From assembly GCA_033807695.1 (NCBI GenBank), contig CM066300.1, positions 2,852,001 through 2,916,000 on the forward strand: a stretch of DNA of 64,000 nucleotides. Direction: 5' to 3'. Below, in pieces: positions 1 through 10,276 of the stretch. The translations under genes and the position numbers were made by a program. This DNA is from Daedaleopsis sinensis. Lineage: Eukaryota > Basidiomycota > Agaricomycetes > Polyporales > Polyporaceae. Numbering within the stretch: position 1 is the first letter of the stretch; each line of letters starts with the position of its first letter. The notes under the pieces were generated by a model. The model searched no databases, was not told the DNA's origin, and saw only the letters and a program-made list of their open reading frames with translations.

Positions 1-1015
1 CGCCACGAGCCCCTGCTTCAGCACGGAACGCGTGCCCAAGTCTGACCACTTTGCGCGGGAGCTCCTTCTGAGGGAGAATCGTGTTTGCAAACATCCCCGC
101 AAGCGGGATCTCCGCCGTGCCGGCCAGAACGAGTTCCGGACTGGTCGAATCGGCGTCGTCTGCGATGTGGTACATTTGCGACGGGGCGCTGTTGAGAGGG
201 TCGCGTGGCTGGAACCCGCACCGATGCGCAATGTCCGAGCGAACGACATCGGGAGTGGTGACAGGCGTGTACCCGTGCTTCATCGCGATGCTGAGTGCGT
301 AGTTAACGAGGGCGAGCTCCAAGAGGGCCCCTTCGTTTTTCAGGTAGTACCAAGATGAACCGGTAGTCGTCGCACCAGACTCCAGGTCGAGAATATCCAG
401 GGCGCGACATACTGTGACGTGGTCGCGTGCGGGGGAGGCGGGGATGGGTGGTGGGCCGTGTGTGGATATCGTCACTGCGACAGACTCTGGGCCGATGGGG
501 ACGTCTGGGTGTGTATCGTTAGGGATAGCGAGAGCTAACACCTCCAGCTTGTTGTCAATTTCGGACACGCGGGCTTGGAGTCCGGCTATTTCAGCTTTGA
601 GAGCCTTGGCCTCGGCCAGCGCGCCCCGGTTTGGCTCGAGATGCTTCGCGTTTAAGCGTATACGCTCACCGGCTACATTTTGCGTATGTCGTTTCTCCCT
701 GAGAATCTCCTTTAGATCCCTCTGCTCGTTGTATAACCGCGCCAGGGTCTGAATGGCTCCAACAGGAAGGGAAGCTTTACGATTGAACGCGTTGTGCGAC
801 TTGAATTCAGCATTCTCCACTATCTCGCGATACTTTATCCTTGGCTTTGGTAAGCTTGTAGACGTGGGAGCGTGTTCGTGAGTAGACGAAAAGGCACGTA
901 GCCTTGAATCTCAACGCAGTATCAGCGTATAAGAGCGTTCCGAAGGATGTGAGGACACTCACGACAATCGCGATGTAGGGAGGTGTTATGCAGTTGTAGC
1001 CAACGAGCGGAGCAT
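1..1015 (-). CDS. DIA4: Mitochondrial-type seryl-tRNA synthetase, 5' part (3' end outside window)
   Basis: Charges tRNA(Ser) with serine, probably in mitochondria. The main exon (902 down to 1) is open to the window edge. It reads an N-terminal start KPRIKYREIVENAEFKSHNA, a long two-helix arm of the tRNA-binding coiled coil (about 780-550), the linker with DTHPDVPIG, then the class II catalytic start DHVTVCRALDILDLESGA, GSSWYYLKNEGALLELALVN and the motif-2 region TAEIPLAGMFAN. Motif 3 lies beyond base 1. Frame-matching suggests a tiny first exon (1015-1005, MLRS) joined to 902, giving MLRSLRAFSST, which looks like a mitochondrial presequence; the donor there (GTTGGC) is weak, so the start is tentative. 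The gene is tail-outward relative to the P450 next to it. The family call is firm; mitochondrial location is inferred from the presequence and the resemblance to fungal mitochondrial forms. Confidence 0.88.
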
Positions 1016-1391
1016 GCATAGTTGCGCCCCATTGTTACAGACATATCAAAAAGCACGAATCATGGAAAGTGACGTGGTGGTGGTGCGGGTCGAAAGAGTC
1101 TTCGAAATTGGAGCCAGCGTTCGAACTTTACGCACCGTGTCGAGCGCCTCGAGTCGGGGCGTACGGTAGCGCGCGTCATACACAGTAAGTACTCCGAGGT
1201 CGAACGCGCTCATGTACAACGGTAGAACTTGACTCGTTATGAGCATGGAGGCGAACAAATTTATCATGGTAGTATAGAATTTGTGTACAGGATGCTACAT
1301 CACTGATGATTAGCAGTAGAGTAGTTATCCCAGAATGATTCAACAGTTAGACATCTAGTTAGATTATGTGGATGATTCCGACATCCGAGTT
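1016..1391. other. Intergenic gap between SerRS and P450
   Basis: About 375 bp between the SerRS start and the P450 stop. A 73-codon frame on the minus strand (1267-1046) has no recognisable domain and no homologous feel, so it is not called as a gene. The stretch probably holds the SerRS promoter and the P450 3' UTR. Confidence 0.5.
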
Positions 1392-3176
1392 CTACAACTT
1401 GCGCTTCCGCAGGATGACATCCATGTCTCCACGAGGATGTATGATACCCAGCCCGACGCGCTCAGCCATGAACTTGGGCCGAGTCGTGCAGCCCTCGTCA
1501 ATCTCAATTGTCGCGTACGTGAGCAGAATCGCGAGGAACAGCTTGAGCTCCGATATCGCGAAGTGTCTGCCGACATATTCAGCTTCGAAGAAACGCGACT
1601 GAAAGATTGCAGCGTACCTTCCCTCGCACATGGACACGCCACCGCCAAATGGCATAGTATGGTTGGAGATCACCTTTCCATCCTTCATCGCTCGGGGCGT
1701 CTCCAGGTATCTCCGCATGTCGAACTGATCCGCGTGAGGGTGGATATCGTCGTCCAGGTGAACTGGTCGAGTAGCACAGACGAGTCTTTCTCCCGCCTGC
1801 AGTTGATATCCGGCGAGCGTGACGGGCGTAACTACGCGACGTATTGAGAACGTGGAGCTGGAAAAGCGAAGGGCCTCTTGAATAGCGGATGACAACAAGG
1901 GAAGGGACTTCGAGTTTGACACAATCTCTTCGAAGAACGCAAGGCCAACGGGAGTGGATGGATGAGCACGTTGCCAATCGCGCCTGGCTTCATCGATTTC
2001 GTCAACAAGTGGAGCGAGACCTGCCGGTTGTTGGAGGACTATTGCGATCAGCCAGTAGGCGGTGAAAATCGCGTTCGCCTGCAGTGCCCACAGTTGAGCG
2101 CCAAGCACTGTAGCAACGTCGCGGTATGTCTATATAGCGAATTTCAACGGTCAACAACGATGATGGCATCATCACCAATGCACATACCCATGCGCTACGA
2201 TGGCGGCCATCCATCGCCTCAGTGAAAAACGCGGGTAGCTCTTCTCCTGAGTGGTCTTGTTCCGTGACATACACCTCTATCAGGTCAACGAGATTATGCC
2301 ACGCCTTGATAGGTTTCGAAAGGAGGAACTTCGGCAGGCCTGCTCCGATGAGGTGAAAGTTGTCGTCGAAATCCTTGAAGTACGGGTAGGACTTCTCAGA
2401 GGGAAACTTCGTTCCAAAGCCCGCCTCACAGGCGGCACGATACGCGGGAGGTATGATGAACGACTTGAGAGGTCCGGAAGCCCCATCCATGCTGGTGGTC
2501 ATGTTCAGGAGGAGGTTGTGCACGCTGGTTAGGTATTGAGAAACCATGGGCTTCAAGTTGGTCGGCAGTAGCAAGCGATGCAGCCCCGGCATGTAGGTTT
2601 CCACCATGTAGGGATCTTCATGGAGTGCTTTGCGGATTGCGAAGATGTCTTGACCCATCTCTATACGGATGTCGGTGAAGTTATAGGTCTGGTACATGTC
2701 GGTATGGGTCCATTGAGATGCAGTTGAGCTCCAAGCTCACCTGAGAATCCCTATATACGGCACTGATATGCTAGTTGCATGGATCCTCATCAATGATTAG
2801 TCCAGTTCGCCGATGGCCAAGACGCACCGAGGGCGCTGTTACTACCACCATCTCCTGGCCCAGGGTTTTGATACGAAAAACTGGTCCGAGGGCTTTACTG
2901 ACCGCCTCCGTGAGGTCATTCTTTAGTTTGAGGAGGAGAAAGAGGATCGACGCACGTCATGGCCTTGATAAAACCGTCAGGGTCTTTGCCCATTTCGATT
3001 GCAGAGCCAACCCATGGTATCCAGTATGGCGCGAGCGGAGGACGTGAGGTGGGGGTAGCTTTGAGGACCTTGGCGGCATAGTACAGAGCAGCAACCAGAA
3101 CAGCGAACGCGAGAGACGAGGTGGTATTCAGGCTCGCTAGGCCCCTCGCCACATTGGCAACCTCGGAGAGTGACAT
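1392..3176 (-). CDS. Cytochrome P450 monooxygenase (CYP7/CYP8-like class)
   Basis: Haem-thiolate monooxygenase, probably ER-anchored and fed by P450 reductase; the substrate cannot be read from sequence. Six exons: 3176-2956, 2897-2828, 2770-2741, 2688-2184, 2107-1618, 1566-1392, giving 496 residues, normal for the family. An N-terminal hydrophobic anchor (SLAFAVLVAALYYAA) is followed by the proline-rich hinge RPPLAPYWIPWVGSA. The I-helix region lies around the exon 4/5 joint, the ExxR of the K helix is in AIQEALRFSS, and the haem-binding loop is MPFGGGVSMCEGR with the axial Cys. The hinge and haem loop resemble the cholesterol-7-alpha-hydroxylase/prostacyclin-synthase-like fungal P450s. Intron 5 (1617-1567, 51 nt) is in frame and stop-free. 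It is divergent from RFC4 with 280 bp between starts. No other secondary-metabolism enzyme is adjacent. Confidence 0.92.
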
Positions 3177-3393
3177 GGCGTGCAGGAAGACTTGTTGAGA
3201 CCACAGATTGCGGCCTGTTCTTATAGAGACGGCATGATAGGAGTCTATAGGAGTGCTGAATCCAAGTGATGCACCCACTCCATTCAACAGTCTAACGTGC
3301 TTCTAAGTCTCGCATCAATAAGTGGCATGGCCTAGTCAAAGTAACCGTGGGCGTCTAAGGTATCGCGTTATGTCACACTGTGATCACGCTTCG

Positions 3394-3410
3394 ACGCGTC
3401 GGTAACGCGT
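3394..3410. promoter_or_regulatory. Two MluI cell-cycle boxes (ACGCGT)
   Basis: ACGCGT occurs at 3394-3399 and again at 3405-3410, 47-63 bp before the RFC4 start codon. In yeasts this MCB sequence binds MBF and drives G1/S expression of DNA-replication genes, which fits the RFC4 gene that follows. The role here is inferred from the motif and the gene, not shown. Confidence 0.6.
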
Positions 3411-3456
3411 CTAGCCAGGTCACGACCGCGCCATTCCTTCCTTCATCGACACTGTC

Positions 3457-4912
3457 ATGTCTTCTTCAACGGCCAAAGGCAAGGGCCCTGCGAACGGCAA
3501 AGTCGACACACTTCCATACGAACTTCCATGGTGTGTTACTCGGCATTCTACTTGCTTGCATACGATCCATAATGCCATACAGGGTGGAGAAATACAGACC
3601 ACAAATATTGGACGATATAGTCGGGAACAACGACACCATCGAGCGCTTGAAAGTGATTGCGCGGGATGGAAACTGCCCTCACATCATCATATCAGTGAGT
3701 GGCGTGTCAAGGTCAACAAGCTTCATTCTCAAGATGCGCCTCAGGGGATGCCTGGTATAGGGAAGACCACGAGTATACACTGTTTGGCGCACCAACTGCT
3801 AGGAGACGCGTACAAGGAGGGTGTTCTCGAGCTGAATGCTTCTGACGAGAGGTGCGTTGTGCAACAAGTCAAGTCCTCGAACCATCTCTCAACGCAGTGG
3901 TTAGAGGTATCGATGTCGTGAGGAACAAGATCAAGGCCTTCGCCCAGAAGAAGGTCACGCTACCACCGGGGCGCCATAAGATTGTAATATTGGATGAAGC
4001 GGATAGGTATGTACTCCTCATCAGTTGTGGTTCTTTCCTCCTCATATTCTGGCAGTATGACTGCGGGGGCGCAACAGGCCCTGCGTCGAACGATGGAGAT
4101 CTACGCGAACACCACTCGTTTCGCACTTGCCTGCAATATGTCAAACAAAATCATCGAGCCCATTCAAAGCCGTTGCGCCATTCTCCGATATTCAAAGCTC
4201 CGTGACCAGGAAGTATTGAAGCGCTTGCTAGAGATCTGCGAGATGGAAAAGGTGTGTCGTCCTCTGACCCTGACGCCCCCTTGTCCCCTCTCCTTACGAT
4301 GCTGCAGGTGCAACACAGCAATGAAGGTCTTGAGGCCCTCATCTTCACCGCCGAAGGAGATATGCGCCAGGCGATCAACAACTTGCAGTCGACATGGTCC
4401 GGCTTCGGTTTTATTTCTGGAGATAACGTCTTCAAAGTCTGCGACCAGCCCCACCCAATCACTGTTCAGGCCATGATTCGCGCGTGTCTCAAGGGCGACA
4501 TCGACGGAGCTATGGAGAAGCTAAACGAGCTCTGGGATCAAGGGTACAGTGCTGTCGACATCGTCGTCACTGTTTTCAGAGTTGTGAAGACCTTTGATGA
4601 GTACGTTCCGCATTCCTCAGTGCCAGTATCCGTAACGAACCGCGTTCATAGAATTCCGGAGTACACGAAGCTAGAGTTCATCAAAGTGTGTTGTTCAAGT
4701 TCCGCTCGCCACCGATTGTAGCAAACTGACTGTCCGGCACAGGAAATCGGCTGGACACACATGCGTATACTCGAGGGTGTTGGAACCCTCGTACAACTTG
4801 GTGGTCTCATGGCTCGGTTGTGTCGAATGTGAGTATTCTGCCTCACAATTTACTGCGTTCATCCTCATGAATGATCCGCAGGCACTACAAACCCGAGCTG
4901 TTCCGTATATGA
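3457..4912 (+). CDS. RFC4: Replication factor C small subunit (yeast Rfc4 / human RFC2 type)
   Basis: Clamp-loader ATPase subunit that helps place PCNA on primed DNA during replication and repair. Nine exons: 3457-3530, 3583-3694, 3745-3851, 3905-4006, 4056-4251, 4308-4600, 4652-4685, 4743-4828, 4882-4912, giving 344 residues, close to the 320-355 of relatives. Seen: N-terminal [18 protein letters not shown] (RFC box II), Walker [10 protein letters not shown], box [11 protein letters not shown], Walker B VILDEAD, the subunit hallmark [17 protein letters not shown], sensor 1 [20 protein letters not shown] with the SRC arginine finger, and sensor 2 [12 protein letters not shown]. All splice joints are phase-consistent. 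The start is chosen as the first ATG after the MluI boxes. The VEKYRP/DDIVGN form matches Rfc4/RFC2 better than Rfc2, Rfc3 or Rfc5. Confidence 0.96.
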
Positions 4913-5171
4913 GTTGTTCCTGCTGTCTATTGCTTTCGTAGCTTTATATCTCACCAGTGTCTATTCTATGTTGGGAGTGTTGAGCAAACCACAATAGTAC
5001 TCAGCCGACGCGCGCTTAGCCAACTGTCTATATATGGCAAGCGGCTTAGCAGTTGCAGAATCTGTCACGATTTATCATCACCAGCTTTCCTCACGAGCCA
5101 GCATGCGCAGCCTGTCCTTAACCCCCTCTCTCCTCACTCCGATTTTCTGACAAGTTCAACAGGTCGGGCCT

Positions 5172-6173
5172 ATGACCACAGCGCAAGACACCCCGGTGGG
5201 ACGACGTCTGCGAAGCGTCAAGCACATCATCATCGTCTGCTCCGGGAAAGGCGGAGTCGGCAAATCCTCTGTTTCCACCCAGCTTGCACTTTCCCTCCGT
5301 GCCTCCTCCCCCACTGCGCGTGTCGGTGTGCTCGATGTCGACCTAACCGGACCCTCGATACCGCGGATGCTCGGGCTTGACGGACATCCGGTGCACCAAA
5401 GCAGCGACGGGTGGGTCCCCGTGTATGCGGACGGAACGGAGGCGCGCCTGGCGTGCATGAGCGTCGGCTTCCTGCTCAAGCGGAAGGAGGAATCCATCGT
5501 CTGGCGGGGCCCGAAGAAAAACGCCATGATCAGGCAGTTTCTGAGCGACGTCCGGTGGGGCGAGCTGGACTATCTCATCATCGACACGCCCCCCGGTGAG
5601 TGCCACTCCCGCCGCGCCGCCGCGAGCCTCTCTACCTCCCGCGCGGGCTTCCGGGGCTGATCTTCCTTTCGCTCTATGCGCCCCCATCGCGTGTCCACAG
5701 GCACGTCGGACGAGCATCTATCGCTCGTCGAGCACATGGCGCCTGTCCGTGACAGGCTCTCGGCCGTCATCGTGACGACCCCGCAGGCGGTGGCGCTCCT
5801 GGACGCGATGAAATGCCTGTCGTTCACGCGCGCGACCGCGCTTCCCGTGCTGGGCCTCATCGAGAACATGAGCGGGTACGTCTGTCCGTGCTGTGGGGAG
5901 ATCAGCAACGTTTTCTCGACCGGGGGCGGGGAAGAGATGGCGCGGCGGGAGGACCTGACGTTCCTTGGGAGCCTCCCCGTCGATACGGAGCTCGTCACCC
6001 TCCTGGACGCGGCCGAGACCGAACGCCCCGGGGAGTCCGCGGAGCTGCCGGAGGGTGGGAGCAGGCGGTCGTTCGACCTGCTGGAGCGGTATCAAAAGAC
6101 GCCGACGGCGCCGCTGTTCAAGAACATCGTCGACAAGATTTCGCAGCGGCTCTTGGACGTGCAGCAAACCTGA
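5172..6173 (+). CDS. CFD1: Cytosolic Fe-S cluster assembly scaffold CFD1 (NUBP2 type)
   Basis: P-loop NTPase which, with Nbp35, forms the scaffold on which cytosolic and nuclear Fe-S clusters are built. Two exons (5172-5595, 5701-6173) give 298 residues, the usual length. Seen: deviant Walker [12 protein letters not shown] near residue 22, switch-I region [15 protein letters not shown], Walker [15 protein letters not shown] spanning the intron, and the cluster-binding [13 protein letters not shown] with the CPxC pair. It lacks the four-Cys N-terminal extension of Nbp35, which separates Cfd1 from it. The intron falls exactly in the conserved PPG|TSDEH stretch. Start chosen because relatives begin a few residues before the [16 protein letters not shown] strand. 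Expected partners act in the CIA pathway; nothing else of that pathway is adjacent. Confidence 0.95.
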
Positions 6174-7768
6174 CGCTCTTCCGCGCGGGTCTCATATCGC
6201 TATGTATGGTGAGATGATCATGATGCAATGTGGTTCTGGCCTTCTCTTCGAGTGCTTACTCTGGTGCTCTTGCTAGACATCATTCAGTGTATCCACTAGA
6301 CATGCATCACCGTATCACTGTATCCGTCATTCAAAATCAGGAATGGAAGCGAGTCCGTGGGGCTGGCTGCAGGGAATTGGTCTGCTCCGGAGAGCATACG
6401 GTAAGCATGTTTGTCACCTTGGGAATCACTGGTGACGAGCCTGAGGGCTGTTCACGTCAAACTCCCAGCAGACACTGCATCAATCATATTCAGTGGCATT
6501 TGATACGGTTCGAGAGGAAGCTCTATCGTTGAATGAAGTCTTTCCTAGTTTCATGCGGTACTCACTTATAGTGAACCCACAAATCGCTTGGACATCCCGA
6601 CGTCCGTAAACCATCGGTCCTTCGCGCCAAGCGCGCGTACGAGAGGCTCCGTATAGTCCGTGGCTCCTCCGCAGAGAGGTGCGCATGCGGCAAGTGCACC
6701 GGCCAGGAACCGGTGCGAGCCATAGCAGGTGCGTCTTTACCTTAAGAGCGTATATGTATGTCTTGCCTGCGTACGGAGGTGGGGCCTCGCGTGTCCACAT
6801 GCAGCTGGTGTGTCGTGCGCGTGAGTCCAGCTGGTGGCTCGGGTTCGGCGGATGACATCCGCAACCCGAGATCGGAGCGGATACGATCGCAATCTGCGCA
6901 ATCGGTTGTGGTCTCGAGATCGTGATCGCAAGCTTCGGGAAACGTACTTACGCGGAGGTTTAATCATCATGAAGCGCTAAGCCCGGAGGCCTGAAGCCCG
7001 AGGAGTGAGCGGGTGCAAGAGGTGGGGAGGGTGCATAAGAAGAGTAGAGCGTGCATTGTGCTGTGAATGGACACGATGTCGAGAAGGTGAGGTACTACTG
7101 CAGGCGGCACTGCACGTTGTCGGGTGGCGAGCGCGCGGAAGCATTCCGGCGGCGAATGGGCGGCACGGGATGTGTACGAGCGGAGGCGGACGTCGTTGAG
7201 GACTGGAGAGTGGGCCGGATATAGAACGGACGATGCATGCTGGAGGGTGGCGTGCGAGGACGAGCAGCTGCACTTGCACCGTGCGTCGTCGCTAGAACGG
7301 CGCATAGATCGATGTCCCTCAGCCGAGCGCTGCGTGCTGCCCTCTGCGCGCCGCGTGCCCGTCCTCGACTGTCCTCTAGTCTACCATCCCGGTGCGCGCG
7401 ACGGGCGAGTCGCGCGCGAGTGCAGACTGCGCGCGACAGAGCGTGTGCAGGCGACGGGTGGGAACGAAGAGTATCGATGGGAACAGGCCGCCAACAGCCC
7501 GCAGGATGATGGCACGCCCACGTTTCGCGTGTGAATACGTCAAAGATGACCACGGAGGAGGAGGAGAGGCTGCTCGAGCCGAGTCGGACTCAGCCTGCGG
7601 TTGCCTAACCGGATATGGTCCCCGTCTTCGTCCCCCGTCGTTGGTTATTTATCCCGCACGCTCCTTCCCTCCCTCCACCGTCTTTCCCTCCTCCTCCCTC
7701 GCGCTCTCCCATGATCCGCACGCCCTAGCTTCCTCTTCTCCACCGCCACGACCGGAACGACGCTCACG
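6174..7768. other. Long gap without a recognised gene
   Basis: About 1.6 kb between CFD1 and the RRM-like gene. Several frames of 60-150 codons are open on both strands, mainly in the GC-rich part 6960-7560, but none shows a domain, a plausible protein composition or phase-consistent splicing. A minus-strand ATG with a good donor sits at 6970 (ATG ATG ATT AAA CCT CCG C then GTAAGT), but no continuing coding exon was found. A pyrimidine-rich tract at 7640-7745 probably is the promoter/5' UTR of the gene at 7769. Confidence 0.5.
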
Positions 7769-9530
7769 ATGACCTCTCACGACCGTACTCTACTAGCTTC
7801 CTTGGCCGCCATTTCCACCGACTTCCCGACTCCCGGCTCCTCTGCTCTATACCCGCCCAAGCGCACCGCGCATCCCAGCCCAATTGTGACAGGTGCGTAT
7901 CAACGTTTTCCCTCCACCTCCGGCGGTCGATCTCCTCTCTACCCGTTCCCTGCTTACCCACATACATATACACCTCCAGAACCCCCTACGCCCGCCTCCA
8001 CCGTGACCATCCGCAACGCCTTTAACGCTCCCTCCAGCCTTCACGACGAGCTTTCTCTGCCTTCCTCGATGTCTCCCAGCACTGTCACTCGCAGCACAAG
8101 CAGGACCTACCGGTGGATAGAAGAGCAGCAGCATCACATCACGACCACCATCGACAAGCTAGACCTCCACGACGCATCCGGAGAACACCCTCCTCTTCCC
8201 GCCCTGTCTTTCTCACAAGCCAGCACGACGTCTTTGGTCAAGGGTCCTCCCGAAGCTGTTGCACGCGTTGAGAGTTACGTCTTTGTCGAAGGTGCGGTTA
8301 GTCAACCGACAGAACGCGCCTCCCGAGGCAGGGACGCGCGTGTCACGCAGGTGCGTCCCGTGACACACGTGACCGGTTTTCGAGCGTTTCATTAACCGCT
8401 CTTGCCCGTACACAGCGACCGGAGACCCCACGCACTCCTCCGCCCGCGTCGTCCCGCAAATCGCGCAACTCCCAGAGCATCTTCCATGCGCCCTCGCCTC
8501 TTCGCAACCTGCACCTCACCTTCGCCTCGCGTCGCCCTTCGGCACCTGCATCCAGCGCGCAACGCGCACACAGCCCTGCGTCCTCCACATCTACCTTCCG
8601 TCGTCACCCCGAGAAGACCGCCTCCCACAGCCGCGGCTCCAGCCTCTCGACGGTGAACGCTCCCCAGCGGAACACGCGCACGGAATGCTCCGAACAGACT
8701 GCCACCCCATCGAAGACCGCGACGTGGAAGTTTGGCGGCCGTTTGTCTGCAGCCCGAACCACCTCGCCCTCGCCCTCGGCTCCAACCCCTGCCCCTCCGG
8801 AAGATGAGCTCGAGTCTAGCTCTGGCTCTCCCCCTCCGCGCACGAGCACGTCCTCGATCGTGACACACTCGGGCTCCTCCACGGTTTATACCCGCACGTC
8901 CTCGGATGCGCACCGCAAGATGCACTTTGGGTCCATTCGATCCCACTCGTCCACGACCATCTTCGGCTCCTCTCCCTCCCTGTGGTCCCTGCCGACCGAC
9001 GCGTCGCACATCAACGACCCGCCCGAGTCCACGAAGGTCATTGCCCGCGATCGCGCCCTCACAAGCTCCGAGAGCGCAGCCATGACCTGGAAGCCTGCCG
9101 CCCCGACAAATTTCGGCAACGTAACGACGCTGTTGGCGAGCCCGAAGGCCCGCAAAAAGCGGAAGCTGATCATCAGTGGCATTCCGCCTGATGACGAGCG
9201 CCGCTTTGAAGCCGTCAGGAAGTGGTGCGAGGTGAGTTGGCTGATGAGCCATCTGCGATCTGTCCGCGCAGAAGTTTGGGCTGACACTGCCTTCCACAGT
9301 CGTTCGGCGAGCTGAGTTCCATCTGCCGCGCCCCGAACGGGGACCTCCACATCAACTTCCGCAAAGCGGAGGTCGCCGACACGGTGCGTCGCACACGTCC
9401 CACGCACCACCGCCCCGCCGGGAGACATTGCTGACTTGTGCCTCCCCAGGTCTGCCGCCTGAACGCGAGAGTTTACATCTCCGGCGTCGGCAGCGTCTGC
9501 CTGTCCTGGTTTACCGGAAAACGCCCTTGA
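7769..9530 (+). CDS. Ser/Pro-rich protein with C-terminal RRM-like domain
   Basis: Probably an RNA-binding or related regulatory protein; no specific function can be named. Exons 7769-7892, 7980-8350, 8416-9231, 9300-9383 and 9450-9530 give 491 residues. About 385 residues are low-complexity Ser/Thr/Pro, likely disordered and rich in phosphorylatable sites. The C-terminal 75 residues read as a compact RRM-like fold: RNP2-like strand RKLIISGIPP, helix ERRFEAVRKWCESFGEL, then RNP1-like strand GDLHINFRK, and a last helix/strand ending FTGKRP. A basic stretch ARKKRK just before the domain could be a nuclear signal. Intron 1 (7893-7979, 87 nt) is in frame and stop-free, so retention would give a longer protein. 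The 5' UTR is strongly pyrimidine-rich. RRM identity is by pattern only. Confidence 0.72.
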
Positions 9531-10276
9531 TACCCATACGCCTCCCGGATCTGTCGTGAGTCTCCCTCCCGTGTGCCCCCTGGCGACCAGCCGCGCTGAC
9601 TGGCTGCCCCGCGCCGCAGTGTACAACCACAGTGCTATCGTAGCTGCTCTCGTGCACACCTAATCCGCATCGCACCCGCTCCCGCCTATGCCCCCATGCT
9701 CTCCGCCCCACATGTACATGCACGCAACTGCACCCGGACGCTCGCACGCTTGCCCTTCCCCCGTACCCCTGCACGTCCCTACTGCTTGCCCGCCAGCGGC
9801 CCTAATCGGACGTTTTCGCATCCCTGTACCTAGCTGTATTTTTATGCCCTCGCGCGACGGGTCGAGCCCGTCATGCTGGGCGGCTCGCTGGGCCGTCGCC
9901 GTGTTCTTGTAGGTCTTGTAGATCTAGTACCATCATGCATATCTCATTCTTCATCCGGTGGACAACATGCGTGTAGGTGCATGAGACACGTGACCGCGTC
10001 TCGACGCGTCGCCTGCTCCACTGTGACTTTATAGTCGTGCTGCGACGAGGTTTAGAGCAGAACGCATGTTTGGAGCAGAACGGGTATAAGGGACGAAAAT
10101 CGTGTATATTACGATGGATAATGATGTCCGTGTTCAGCGATAGATGTACTTATGCAAGAGAGCGACGATAGATATTACTATATGCTACACGATACCGGAC
10201 AGAAGGGCCCAATGATACCACCCACGAATGCGCTCGTCCTCCCTGCCGAGGGTCCATAGTCCATAGTCCGGCCGCA
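9531..10276. other. Convergent intergenic region
   Basis: About 745 bp between the stops of two converging genes. Nothing coding was recognised. It contains an E-box CACGTGAC near 9987 followed by CGACGCGTC at about 10001. Confidence 0.5.

Noticed and set aside
1046..1267. Small minus-strand frame beginning MINLFASMLITSQVLP
   Set aside because: No homologue-like features and no support beyond being open; left as intergenic.
1392..3176. P450 as part of a secondary-metabolite cluster
   Set aside because: Neighbours are SerRS and RFC4; no terpene synthase, PKS, NRPS or other tailoring enzyme is nearby.
8392..9297. 301-codon minus-strand frame opposite the RRM-like gene
   Set aside because: Arg/Gly-rich shadow of Ser/Pro codons; the plus strand has phase-consistent exons and a recognisable domain.
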